Source of the DNA: Bacillus proteolyticus
GTDB taxonomy: Bacteria > Bacillota > Bacilli > Bacillales > Bacillaceae_G
Direction: 5' to 3'
Assembly (NCBI RefSeq): GCF_001884065.1
Contig: NZ_MACH01000142.1
Span: 1-64,000, forward strand
Length of the DNA stretch: 64,000 nt
The translations under genes were made by a program, and so were the position numbers. Every line of letters starts with the position of its first letter. Within the stretch, counting starts at the first letter, position 1. This document shows, piece by piece, positions 43,721-52,226 of the stretch. The notes beneath the pieces were generated by a model. That model worked only from the letters and a program-made list of their open reading frames with translations. It ran no database searches and was not told the DNA's origin.

Positions 43721-45193
43721 TTAATTCACATACCAACCTACAGGCTTGGCATGCTGGTGGATATTGATTTGCTTCGTTTCCATAAAGTGCTCCAGTCCGG
43801 CAACACCTAAAGCCCTACCGATTCCACTTTGCTTATATCCGCCCCAAGGACCTTCAACATAAGCAAGATGATAACTATTAATCCAAGTAATTCCCGCACG
43901 CAATTTACTAATAACACGTTTTGCTCGGTCCATATCTTCAGTAAATACAGCACCGGCTAATCCATAAATGGAATCATTCGCTTTTTGGATCGCATCTTCC
44001 TCATCTTTAAATTTCTGTACAACAAGGACTGGTCCAAAAATCTCTTCCTTAACAATACGCATATCTGCATTTACATCAGCAAAGATTGTTGGTGCAATGA
44101 AAAATCCTCGATCAAGCCCATTTTCTATTAAGCGATTACCACCACAAACTAATCTTGCACCTTCTTCGACTCCGCTATTGATATACTGTAAAACTTCATT
44201 CATATGAGTCTCGTTTGTTAGGGGCCCCATTTCAATGGTCTCGCTTTCCCCGTTTCCAACTACAATTTTGTTCGCACGCTCGGCCAACCGTTCAACAAAC
44301 TTATCGTAAATGGTCTCTTGTACAAGCAAACGGGATGCAGCTGAACAAACTTGCCCAGCGTTGTGGAAAATACCAAACATCGCATTATCAACTGCAGTTT
44401 CAAAATCCACATCGTCGAACACAATAAGTGGAGATTTACCACCAAGTTCAAGTGTGATTTTTTTCATATTACCCGCAGCTGTGCGCATAATACTTTGACC
44501 TGTTTTTGTTCCACCAGTAAAGGCAACTTTGTCAACATCGTGGCTCTCTGCAAGCTCATTTCCAACCTTTGAGCCAGGTCCTAATACTAGATTTGCTACT
44601 CCGTCCGGAAGTCCAACCTCTTCGATGATTTCAAATAATTTGAATACGCTTACAGGAGTGACGTCGGCAGGCTTAATTACAATTGTATTTCCTGCGGCAA
44701 GTGCAGGAGCAATTTGCCAAACAGCTAGCATAAGTGGGAAGTTCCAAGGTACAATCAGTCCACAAACACCAATTGGTTCATGAATAATCACTGTTTCCGA
44801 AGAATCCTCGCGAGTGTAAGATTCCTTTTTCATACCTTTAATCAAGTCAGCATAATAACGGAAGCATTGAATCGATACCGGAATATCCACAAAGGTCGTT
44901 GCTCGAATAACTTTACCGTTATTTTCCGTTTCCAAACGTGCAATTTCAGCTGTCTTCTCTTCAAGACGGTCTGCAATCTTATATAGATAATCAGCTCTTT
45001 CATCAGCCGATAAATCTGACCAAATTCCGCTGTCAAACGCTTTACGAGCCACCTTGATTGCTATCTTCGCATCACCCGCCGATCCATGAGCAGAAGTTGC
45101 CATAACCTCTCCGGTTGCAGGGTTAATAATGTTTCGTCTATCACCGGATAATGCTTCTACCCATTTCCCGTCAATGAACATGTTAATTTCCAT
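43721..45193 (-). CDS. NAD-dependent aldehyde dehydrogenase
   Basis: The 490-residue aldehyde dehydrogenase is close to PuuC/betaine-aldehyde type enzymes. PWNFPLMLAVWQIAPALAAG, the base glutamate in KKITLELGGKSPLIVFDD and the catalytic cysteine in NAGQVCSAASRLLVQ are all intact. YKQSGIGRALGVAGLEHFME is typical of aminoaldehyde dehydrogenases. It probably oxidises the aminoaldehyde made by the flavin oxidase encoded just upstream (13 bases away). The start at 45193 follows AAGGAGAG. Confidence 0.92.
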   Translation of the reverse strand: MEINMFIDGKWVEALSGDRRNIINPATGEVMATSAHGSAGDAKIAIKVARKAFDSGIWSDLSADERADYLYKIADRLEEKTAEIARLETENNGKVIRATTFVDIPVSIQCFRYYADLIKGMKKESYTREDSSETVIIHEPIGVCGLIVPWNFPLMLAVWQIAPALAAGNTIVIKPADVTPVSVFKLFEIIEEVGLPDGVANLVLGPGSKVGNELAESHDVDKVAFTGGTKTGQSIMRTAAGNMKKITLELGGKSPLIVFDDVDFETAVDNAMFGIFHNAGQVCSAASRLLVQETIYDKFVERLAERANKIVVGNGESETIEMGPLTNETHMNEVLQYINSGVEEGARLVCGGNRLIENGLDRGFFIAPTIFADVNADMRIVKEEIFGPVLVVQKFKDEEDAIQKANDSIYGLAGAVFTEDMDRAKRVISKLRAGITWINSYHLAYVEGPWGGYKQSGIGRALGVAGLEHFMETKQINIHQHAKPVGWYVN

Positions 45194-45206
45194 ATAGCTC
45201 TCTCCT

Positions 45207-46493
45207 TTACGCAATAATATCAACTAGTTTGAAACCAATATGCGCTATATTGACCAACATCGTTTTCTGATTATAGAATGGGAATGATTTGAGTCGTTCC
45301 TTTTCAAATCGATATCCACCTGCACTCCCTGTAACAATCCATTGTGCCAATAACTTACCAAACAATGTCGAGAGAGACGCGCCATGGCCCGTATAACCCG
45401 TTGCGAAATATGCGCCTTCTTTGGATCTACCGATAACCGGGAACGTATCAATTGTCACACCGATAAATCCACCCCACCTGTAATCAATCTTGCTTCCTTC
45501 TAGTTTTGGCATTATTTTAACCATGGCATCGTAAACACTTTGATAAACAGCATCGCCTAAGTTTGGACGAATATCGCCACCGCCAAATACGATTCGATTA
45601 TCTGGTGTGCGCCTGAAATAGTAAAGGAAACTGCTTGTATCAAAAACCATGCGATCATTAGGAATGACGGTATTCAAAAGTGTTTCTGGAAGCTGTTCAG
45701 TAGCAATAATACGTGCTGAAATTGGCAGTACGCCTTTATTCAATTCAGCCATAATTTTCCCGGAGTAACCATCTGTAGCAACAATAATGTCTTTCGCTGT
45801 AACAGCACCTTTTTCTGTAACAACTTTCACACTATTCCGGCCATATTCAATAGATAGTGCTTTCGAATGCTCAAAGATTTTTGCACCTATCGATTTAGCT
45901 GCTTCTCCCAAACCAATTGCATAGTTCAGTGGTTGGAACGAGTAGCTCGAGTCGTCGACTAAGCAACCATAATATTGCGGGGAATCAATTTCTTGATGCA
46001 ACTGACTTCGATTAAGCACGCTACATTCATATCCAAAATTTTTGTTTAAGTATTCACTTTCAAGTTTCAATCCTTCAAAATGCTTGGCTTTGTAAGCCGC
46101 CACAATATGACCTGTCTTTCTAAAGTTACAGTGGATTTGATGCTCATCGATGATGTTTTTAACTAGTTCAACACTAAGCAGCGAAAGATCGTTAAGTTGT
46201 CTCGCCTCTTTAGCACCATACTTCTTAGCAAGCTCCTGCATCGTTGGCTTATAGCCCGGCAATACCATCCCACCGTTACGACCACTTGCGCCATACCCAA
46301 TTGTTTCCTGCTCAAGGACAATGACACTCTTCCCTAACTTTTGCAAATGATATGCAGAAGAAAGACCTGTGAAGCCTGCGCCAATAATGACAACATCCGC
46401 CTCTTTATTTCCTTCAAGAGGTTTTCCTTTGTCATATCTGTTTGCAGTCGCTGTCCACAATGAGAGAGTATCCATTCGATCCATCTTATCCAT
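45207..46493 (-). CDS. FAD-dependent amine oxidoreductase (PuuB/DAO-like)
   Basis: The 428-residue flavoenzyme of the DAO superfamily is closest in layout to gamma-glutamylputrescine oxidase PuuB. The FAD motif is VVIIGAGFTGLSSAYHLQKL, followed by IGYGASGRNGGMVLPGY. A substrate-domain FPVIGRSKEGAYFATGYTGH precedes the C-terminal FAD contacts. It should oxidise an amine to an aldehyde, releasing ammonia or an amine and hydrogen peroxide. It is the first gene of the operon, directly below a MerR-type promoter. The ATG follows AAAGGAGAAGG. No glutamine synthetase-like PuuA is nearby, so a free amine may be the substrate. Confidence 0.9.
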   Translation of the reverse strand: MDKMDRMDTLSLWTATANRYDKGKPLEGNKEADVVIIGAGFTGLSSAYHLQKLGKSVIVLEQETIGYGASGRNGGMVLPGYKPTMQELAKKYGAKEARQLNDLSLLSVELVKNIIDEHQIHCNFRKTGHIVAAYKAKHFEGLKLESEYLNKNFGYECSVLNRSQLHQEIDSPQYYGCLVDDSSYSFQPLNYAIGLGEAAKSIGAKIFEHSKALSIEYGRNSVKVVTEKGAVTAKDIIVATDGYSGKIMAELNKGVLPISARIIATEQLPETLLNTVIPNDRMVFDTSSFLYYFRRTPDNRIVFGGGDIRPNLGDAVYQSVYDAMVKIMPKLEGSKIDYRWGGFIGVTIDTFPVIGRSKEGAYFATGYTGHGASLSTLFGKLLAQWIVTGSAGGYRFEKERLKSFPFYNQKTMLVNIAHIGFKLVDIIA

Positions 46494-46571
46494 AGCTAAT
46501 CCTTCTCCTTTCGTGACATGTGTGTTACAATACAGTCAAAAATATTCAAAATATTCACACTTATTGAATTA

Positions 46572-46602
46572 ATAATATGACTTGGAGTTCCCTCCAAGTC
46601 AA
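46572..46602 (-). promoter_or_regulatory. MerR-type promoter of the amine-catabolism operon
   Basis: On the minus strand TTGACT (46602-46597) and TATTAT (46577-46572) are separated by exactly 19 bp. Within the spacer and -35 lies the perfect inverted repeat TGACTTGGAG / CTCCAAGTCA around four bases. A 19-bp spacer with a central palindrome is the hallmark of promoters activated by MerR-family proteins through DNA untwisting. The start of transcription would be about 70 bp above the oxidase ATG. Confidence 0.8.
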
Positions 46603-46636
46603 TAGCCATTTGAGAGTTTTTTGAATTCATTTTGCG

Positions 46637-46663
46637 AAAAAAGTGGAGTAACTCCACTTTTTT
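46637..46663 (+). promoter_or_regulatory. Hairpin with U-run in the merR leader
   Basis: AAAAAAGTGGAG-TAA-CTCCACTTTTTT forms a 12-bp perfect stem ending in U residues only a few bases before the AGGGGG site of the MerR gene. It may be an intrinsic terminator used as an attenuator, or a second regulator site, since GTGGAG/CTCCAC resembles the operator half TTGGAG/CTCCAA. Confidence 0.6.
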
Positions 46664-46680
46664 CATCAGGGGGTACATCT

Positions 46681-47913
46681 ATGAAGATTGGTACATTTGC
46701 GAAGCTTTTTCACGTTACAACCGATACAGTTCGTTATTACATTGAACTAGGATTATTAATACCAGATAAAAAAAACACCCAGTATCAAATGAACCAATTG
46801 TGTTTCGACGACATGACTTTTATTACTGAGCTAAAAAAATTTCATTTTTCATTGATAGAAATCCAACGAATTTTATCATATCGACGTGTCACAAACTTCT
46901 CGGACCATGAGGATATCGACTACTACAACAACTTACTCACTGATAAAAAGAACGAGCTGAACAATAAAAAAGAAGACATATCAAAAGCGATTCATTTGAT
47001 TGAAAAAGCGGTTCAAACTAGCTCATCTTCACCTAAAGAAGAGAAGGTTACAGGGATTCCGCTTGACTTTGTAAATCTGCTCTATTGCCCAAAGTGCCGC
47101 ATTCCACTTGAAATGGAAGATGTAACGATAAAAAAAGTCTACATTCACACGGGGAATTTAACTTGCACTTGTGGATACGAGGCAGCTATAGAGGACGGTA
47201 TTATCATTACCGCAAACTTGTACGAAACGTCTCCTTATCCATCATATTTTTACGATAAAGAAACGATTAAAGAAATCAATCCCAAAATGATTAACTTATT
47301 TGAAAAAAGTAATTTTCAATTTCAAAAAGTTCTACAAAATATAGATTTGACAAACAAATTAATTGTGGAAACAAACATTGACGCTTTTGTATCACTACCA
47401 AAATATATTGATACTCTTGAAACGAGCGCATCCTATGTATTCAGTGGCTATTCGCTCGCAATGCTCAAGAAGGTTAGAAATAGAATTGAGCGTATGAATC
47501 CGAAGCCACGCGTCCTTTATATTTTGAATTCCGATTTAAATCTACCATTAAAACCGCTTAGCATCGATGTTTTTGTGGATAGTTTTACAATAACTGATTT
47601 TTCACTGCTCAACTCAGAGTTCCCAAGTCACGTTCTAAAAAACTATTTACATAGCAGTTCAACAATTGTCGGTGGATACTCGTATTATGATAGCTCGGCC
47701 AAATCCTTGAAAAATATTTCAGCCTTATATCCAAATTCCCATGAGCATATTTTACATCCAAAATACTTAGAAGAAAATCTATCAGTTAACGGATTTCAAA
47801 TCATGCAAAATGAAAATATTGGTTACTGTACAGATCCAGGACCTTATTTCGATTATCATGTAAGAGACGAAAAATTCCACATGCTCATGTATTTGGCTAG
47901 TACGAAACAATAG
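46681..47913 (+). CDS. MerR regulator fused to zinc ribbon and methyltransferase-like domain
   Basis: The 410-residue regulator has four parts. Residues 1-70 are a MerR winged helix (MKIGTFAKLFHVTTDTVRYY, ending in FSLIEIQRILSYRR). About 78-113 is the dimer coiled coil. At 135-175 is a Trm112-like zinc ribbon with CPKC (136, 139) and CTC (162, 164). Residues 220-345 follow the order of a class I SAM methyltransferase: YVFSGYSLAMLKKVRNRI in the acidic-loop position and SDLNLPLKPLSIDVFVDSF in the post-II position. The glycine-rich motif I is replaced by VETNIDAFVSL, so catalysis is doubtful and ligand sensing more likely. The start at 46681 follows AGGGGG. Divergent from the amine operon, which it should activate. 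Most MerR proteins are 120-280 residues long. Confidence 0.85.
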   Translation: MKIGTFAKLFHVTTDTVRYYIELGLLIPDKKNTQYQMNQLCFDDMTFITELKKFHFSLIEIQRILSYRRVTNFSDHEDIDYYNNLLTDKKNELNNKKEDISKAIHLIEKAVQTSSSSPKEEKVTGIPLDFVNLLYCPKCRIPLEMEDVTIKKVYIHTGNLTCTCGYEAAIEDGIIITANLYETSPYPSYFYDKETIKEINPKMINLFEKSNFQFQKVLQNIDLTNKLIVETNIDAFVSLPKYIDTLETSASYVFSGYSLAMLKKVRNRIERMNPKPRVLYILNSDLNLPLKPLSIDVFVDSFTITDFSLLNSEFPSHVLKNYLHSSSTIVGGYSYYDSSAKSLKNISALYPNSHEHILHPKYLEENLSVNGFQIMQNENIGYCTDPGPYFDYHVRDEKFHMLMYLASTKQ

Positions 47914-47917
47914 CACA

Positions 47918-47949
47918 AAAAAGCGCCATCACAAGTGACGGCGCTTTTT
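47918..47949. terminator. Bidirectional terminator
   Basis: AAAAAGCGCCATCAC / GTGACGGCGCTTTTT, with one mismatch and a two-base gap, lies between the convergent MerR and bshB2 genes. Confidence 0.85.
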
Positions 47950-47983
47950 CTATGTAAGAGCTACTAGAAGGTATCCTTCTAGC

Positions 47984-48646
47984 CTACTCCCATTTGTAAG
48001 TCCAAAATTGTTCAAGTTGCAGCCATTTTAATGTTGCTGCATCTTTGTTTTTTATTTTTGCATGCGTTTCTTCTAGCATCGCTTCTGTTTGTGAACGATG
48101 CGCGCCTAGTGCAGCTAATTTATGTTCAAATACTTCACTAATATTATTTACAACATCCGGCTCACCGAGTACTGCTTCGCGATTTCTCGTAATCGCAACC
48201 GCATGAATGGCTGGACGTTCTTCTTTTGGCATACGTGATACAGCGCGAACGACAGCGCGGCCAAATGCATCATGATCTGGATGTACGCCGTGTTCTGGAT
48301 AAAATGTAATAATTCGAGATGGATTTACTTCTTGAATGATCGCTTCGATTTTATCAGCAACGAAATCAACATCTTCAAATTCTAACGTTTTATCATGGAA
48401 ACCGAGCATTCTTAAATCTTGAATCCCCATCGCTTCACATGCATCTTTTAATTCTTTTTCACGGATATTTGGAATCGTTTCACGGTTAGCAAACACGTTT
48501 TTCCCCATGTTACGTCCCATTTGTCCTAAAGTACCACACGCATACGTTACAGGTACTCCTTGATCTGTTAATAAGCGAATTGTTCCTCCCGCAGCAAATG
48601 CTTCATCATCTGGATGCGGAAATACAACAAGTACATGTCTCTCCAT
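47984..48646 (-). CDS. bshB2: Bacillithiol biosynthesis deacetylase BshB2
   Basis: This zinc LmbE-like deacetylase removes the acetyl group from N-acetylglucosaminyl malate in bacillithiol synthesis, acting beside BshB1. The zinc motif is VVFPHPDDEAFAAGG at residues 7-21, with the third ligand in GVHPDHDAFGRA. Length 220 is normal for the YojG/BshB2 type. It follows yojF by 15 bases, the arrangement known from Bacillus. The start follows GGGAGGAAA. Confidence 0.92.
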   Translation of the reverse strand: MERHVLVVFPHPDDEAFAAGGTIRLLTDQGVPVTYACGTLGQMGRNMGKNVFANRETIPNIREKELKDACEAMGIQDLRMLGFHDKTLEFEDVDFVADKIEAIIQEVNPSRIITFYPEHGVHPDHDAFGRAVVRAVSRMPKEERPAIHAVAITRNREAVLGEPDVVNNISEVFEHKLAALGAHRSQTEAMLEETHAKIKNKDAATLKWLQLEQFWTYKWE

Positions 48647-48661
48647 AAGTTTCCCTCCTTC

Positions 48662-49012
48662 TTACTTAAATGGCGTTAAGCTTAATTCAAGTGCAACTGC
48701 TAAGCGGCCTTGATTATCATGCCCTGCGAGTAATAAACGCTCTTTATCGTCTACTTCCCAGTGCGTAATACCTTCAGCATATACCCAGCCATGATCCATT
48801 TTCAAACCAACTCGGTATGGGTTTGTTCCAGTTATTTTCCCGCGCTCAAAGCGAATAATTGCATTTCGAATGAATGCTCCAACTGTCATCATCTTTTCAT
48901 TAAAGTGTGACGCATACGCTCCGTTCGTCGTTTCTAAATGAATATATACATCTTTATTTACAAAACGTTCAATTTCATTTTGAATAAGAGAACTATCTTT
49001 TACTATTTCCAT
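48662..49012 (-). CDS. yojF: YojF family protein (DUF1806)
   Basis: The 116-residue cytoplasmic protein is of the DUF1806/YojF family, always found beside bshB2 in Bacillus. Recognisable parts are ETTNGAYASHFNEKMMTVGA, KITGTNPYRVGLKMDHGWVY and HDNQGRLAVALELSLTPF. Its exact role is unknown; the fixed pairing suggests help to bacillithiol synthesis. It is the first gene of the pair and its ATG follows AAAGAGGTGAA. Confidence 0.9.
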   Translation of the reverse strand: MEIVKDSSLIQNEIERFVNKDVYIHLETTNGAYASHFNEKMMTVGAFIRNAIIRFERGKITGTNPYRVGLKMDHGWVYAEGITHWEVDDKERLLLAGHDNQGRLAVALELSLTPFK

Positions 49013-49263
49013 CGGAATTCACCTCTTTAAACCATTTTACGCAAAAATAATGTAAATTGCTATCTCTATATTAGAGGACAACGCTCACTTTTCCTAATAA
49101 TTTGCACTGTGTTTTTTATATTTTTTATATCATATGTAAAAAACATATTTTTTCCTTCACTTTGTTAAATAGTTTTCTTTCTTTTTTGAATTTGCTACAA
49201 TATAAATTATGCAGAGGGATGCATGTTTACAATTGAATACATACTTTAAAGAAGGTGACACGA

Positions 49264-50589
49264 TTGGAACAATCAGCACATGAAGTAGCAAATTGGCAAT
49301 ATTATTTTGCAATTGCCGTATTTTTAGTCACGTACGGATTTATTATTTCTGAGAAATTGAATCGTGCTGTAATCGCACTATTCGGTGCTGCTATTATGAT
49401 TATTTTTGGAATTGTAGATTTACATACTGCTTTCACATCACATATTCAATGGGAAACAATCACCCTTTTAATTGGTATGATGATTCTCGTGCATATTACG
49501 AGTCAATCAGGCGTATTTGAATTTGTAGCCATTAAAGCAGCAAAAGCAGCTGGCGGAAAACCAATCCGCATTTTATTATTGCTATCCCTATTAACTGCTG
49601 TCGGTTCAGCATTTTTGGACAACGTAACAACCGTATTATTAATCGTACCTGTTACTCTATCTATTACACGTATTTTAAAAGTAAACCCTGTTCCTTATTT
49701 AATTTCAGAAGTACTATTTTCAAATATAGGCGGAACAGCAACATTAATCGGTGACCCGCCGAACATTATGATTGGATCAGCAAATAAGCATTTAGATTTT
49801 AATGCCTTTTTACTAAACTTAGCTCCAATCGTAATTATTATTTCTATCGTTACACTTGGCATTATTTACTTCATGTATCGTAACAAACTAAAAACAACAC
49901 CTGAGCAAATCGAAAAACTAATGGCATTAAATGAAAAAGATTATATTAAAGATCAAAGCCTCCTTTTAAAATCCATTTCGATTTTAGGACTAACTATTTT
50001 AGGCTTTGTACTTCATTCTATTATTCATGTAGATGCTGCCGTAATTGCGATGACAGGCGCTACACTTCTTATGCTAATCGGTGTGAAAGAGCATGATATT
50101 GAAGATGTATTTGCCCACGTTGAATGGGTAACCATTTCTTTCTTCGCCGGATTGTTCGTTCTCGTTGGCGGGTTAATTGATATCGGACTTATTTCCTCAC
50201 TCGCAAAAGAGGTAATCGACGTAACAAACGGTGATATCGGTTTCGCTGCGATACTTATTTTATGGGTATCTGGCATCGCATCTGCGACAATTGACAATAT
50301 CCCATTTGTCGCAACGATGATCCCACTTATTCAAGATTTAGCTACAGGACTCGGACTATCTGTCGATTCCCCGCAAATCGAAGTACTATGGTGGGCGTTA
50401 TCACTTGGCGCTTGCTTAGGAGGAAACGGAACGTTAATCGGCGCATCAGCAAACGTAGTCGTTGCTGGTATTGCAAAACGTGAAGGACATGGGTTCTCTT
50501 ATATGGACTTCTTAAAAATCGGTTTCCCCTTAACGATCATTGCGCTATTGTTATCACATGCTTACATTTATTTACGTTACTTAATGTAA
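49264..50589 (+). CDS. ArsB/NhaD family transporter
   Basis: The membrane protein of about 441 residues and eleven helices is of the ion transporter superfamily that contains NhaD sodium/proton antiporters and ArsB. Family motifs are SAFLDNVTTVLLIVPVTLSI, GGTATLIGDPPNIMIGSANK and later CLGGNGTLIGASANVVVAGI, the paired re-entrant loops. The transported ion is not certain. I start at TTG 49264, with AAGAAGGTGA five bases upstream; a GTG at 49255 overlaps that site. Confidence 0.87.
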   Translation: MEQSAHEVANWQYYFAIAVFLVTYGFIISEKLNRAVIALFGAAIMIIFGIVDLHTAFTSHIQWETITLLIGMMILVHITSQSGVFEFVAIKAAKAAGGKPIRILLLLSLLTAVGSAFLDNVTTVLLIVPVTLSITRILKVNPVPYLISEVLFSNIGGTATLIGDPPNIMIGSANKHLDFNAFLLNLAPIVIIISIVTLGIIYFMYRNKLKTTPEQIEKLMALNEKDYIKDQSLLLKSISILGLTILGFVLHSIIHVDAAVIAMTGATLLMLIGVKEHDIEDVFAHVEWVTISFFAGLFVLVGGLIDIGLISSLAKEVIDVTNGDIGFAAILILWVSGIASATIDNIPFVATMIPLIQDLATGLGLSVDSPQIEVLWWALSLGACLGGNGTLIGASANVVVAGIAKREGHGFSYMDFLKIGFPLTIIALLLSHAYIYLRYLM

Positions 50590-50621
50590 AAGTTGTATTA
50601 TATGAAATTATACCTTCAAAC

Positions 50622-50658
50622 AAAAAAGGTATGCAGCACTACGCCGCATACCTTTTTT
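50622..50658. terminator. Bidirectional terminator
   Basis: The 13-bp stem AAAAAAGGTATGC / GCATACCTTTTT lies between the convergent transporter and small coiled-coil gene. Confidence 0.85.
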
Positions 50659-50660
50659 CA

Positions 50661-50888
50661 TCACCAAAATATACCTATAATTGCTAATCCACCTAAAATC
50701 ATACCACCAATTTGTCCGACGATTGCCGGTGATAATTGAACACCTTTCCTCACTTCAACAACCGGTCTTTCGTGCCTTAGTTGTTGTACTTCACTTTGAA
50801 GTTGATGTACACTTCCGTGTAATTCTTTAATTAGTTCTTTTAATTCAGCGACCTCTTCATTTACTGGTTTTGTTTTTTCTAAATTCAT
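50661..50888 (-). CDS. Small coiled-coil protein with C-terminal membrane helix
   Basis: The 75-residue protein has a helical coiled-coil part (EEVAELKELIKELHGSVHQL and QSEVQQLRHE) and a C-terminal hydrophobic anchor (IVGQIGGMILGGLAIIGIF). Tail-anchored topology is likely. No family recognised. The ATG follows AAGGAG. Confidence 0.65.
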   Translation of the reverse strand: MNLEKTKPVNEEVAELKELIKELHGSVHQLQSEVQQLRHERPVVEVRKGVQLSPAIVGQIGGMILGGLAIIGIFW

Positions 50889-51021
50889 TTTGCATAACTC
50901 CTTATAAATTCAATCAGTTCACTGTAAAATTTCGCCAATTATCATTATTTCTCCTGCATACCATATATTCAACAATTCTATTTTTTATAGTTTCTTTTCA
51001 CACCTAAAAAACATATCTTCA

Positions 51022-51381
51022 TTAAAATTTGGCAGGTGTACCTTGGTGAAAATACATTTGCCACCTTCCTTCTCTAAATTTCCAAATTGAACTACGTAAC
51101 GAGTGTTGATTATTTATTTCATTGAATATTCGATAAGTAGTTAATACTACATCTTTGGATAAAGGATGTACTTCAAAATCACTTAAAGTCATTTTTACCA
51201 CGCCTATTCCATTTTTATCGATATCCTCATTTTTATATAAAACTTTACCAGAACTCCCAAACTCAAAAAAATCATCTGCAAGTATCTTTTTAAGCTCTTT
51301 TTGAGATGTGCGAACCTCTGGCTTAAGTAATCGTTCCTCTAGCTGATATAAACACTCTCTTAATGGAGAGAAACCTTCCAT
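51022..51381 (-). CDS. DUF4440 / NTF2-like protein
   Basis: The 119-residue single-domain protein has the cone-shaped NTF2-like fold. LEERLLKPEVRTSQKELKKI, LADDFFEFGSSGKVLYKNED and SSIWKFREGRWQMYFHQGTP are typical of the DUF4440 group. These proteins bind small molecules or act as simple enzymes; the ligand is unknown. The start follows GGAGGGG. Confidence 0.82.
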   Translation of the reverse strand: MEGFSPLRECLYQLEERLLKPEVRTSQKELKKILADDFFEFGSSGKVLYKNEDIDKNGIGVVKMTLSDFEVHPLSKDVVLTTYRIFNEINNQHSLRSSIWKFREGRWQMYFHQGTPAKF

Positions 51382-51458
51382 TAGTACACCCCTCCCTTCT
51401 GATCATCTGAATATTAGATTTTCCTCACCACACTATACAATTATTCTGTATGTTTTTA

Positions 51459-52010
51459 CTAGTTTTGCAGCTCTATCCATTCATCCCTCAATATCCCCAT
51501 AATCATACGATCAAAACACTTCCCATCTCGCTGAACTGCTTCTCTCATACATCCTTCCATCTGAAAACCCATCTTTTTATACAGTGTAATAGCTGCCTTA
51601 TTATAAGAAATAACATCGAGTCCGATGCGATGTAAATTCATTTCATAGAAAGCATACTTTAGAATAAGATGCATCGCTTCTCTCCCATACCCTTTTCCTC
51701 TATCATTTGCATCCCCTATTCCAATTGCTAATAAACCTGTTCTGTTATTCCACTCTATGCCATGAATCGCCACAAAACCAATTAAACGATCATCTTGAAC
51801 TGTTCTTAACATGAAAGAAACACTATTCGATCTCCGTCCCTTTAATAGTCCATCACTTGCTATTTCTTGTAACGATTGTGGGAATGCCAAATCTGTATCT
51901 ACATTTCTTAAATATTCACTATCCTCTTGCCACATAGCCATTACTTCAGCATCTTTTTCTCTAATAGCTGATAATTTAATAGTTTTATTTTGAAAAAGAT
52001 TCATTGTCAT
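51459..52010 (-). CDS. GNAT acetyltransferase (RimJ/RimL-like)
   Basis: The 183-residue N-acetyltransferase has the acetyl-CoA binding motif A in IGIGDANDRGKGYGREAMHL, and motif B in RIGLDVISYNKAAITLYKKM with GFQMEG. This is the branch that includes ribosomal protein acetyltransferases and spermidine acetyltransferases (SpeG/BltD); the acceptor is not certain. The ATG at 52010 follows GGGGGAG at six bases. Confidence 0.88.
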   Translation of the reverse strand: MTMNLFQNKTIKLSAIREKDAEVMAMWQEDSEYLRNVDTDLAFPQSLQEIASDGLLKGRRSNSVSFMLRTVQDDRLIGFVAIHGIEWNNRTGLLAIGIGDANDRGKGYGREAMHLILKYAFYEMNLHRIGLDVISYNKAAITLYKKMGFQMEGCMREAVQRDGKCFDRMIMGILRDEWIELQN

Positions 52011-52181
52011 CTAAAACTCCCCCTTTTTAAATAGCGGGGATAATAATTCTAGCCTATTTATCCCCATTTTCCATATACTCTTGTATGAACGGGATACTTA
52101 CAATAAGCGCTGATATTGGCACATCTCCTCTACATTAAATTAACTTCATTGTATAATTTTTCATTTATTCTAACAATAAAA

Positions 52182-52208
52182 AAAGACCCTCAAAATTTAG
52201 AGGATCTT
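52182..52208 (-). terminator. Terminator of the iron-uptake operon
   Basis: The stem AAGACCCTC / GAGGATCTT has one mismatch, with an A-run on its left, so U-run on the minus strand, 20-45 bp below the last operon gene. Confidence 0.65.
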
Positions 52209-52226
52209 CCTAACAACGAATCGATA

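Noticed and set aside
37172-46493. A complete Puu (gamma-glutamylputrescine) pathway
   Set aside because: The oxidase and dehydrogenase resemble PuuB and PuuC, but no glutamine-synthetase-like PuuA or PuuD hydrolase is present.
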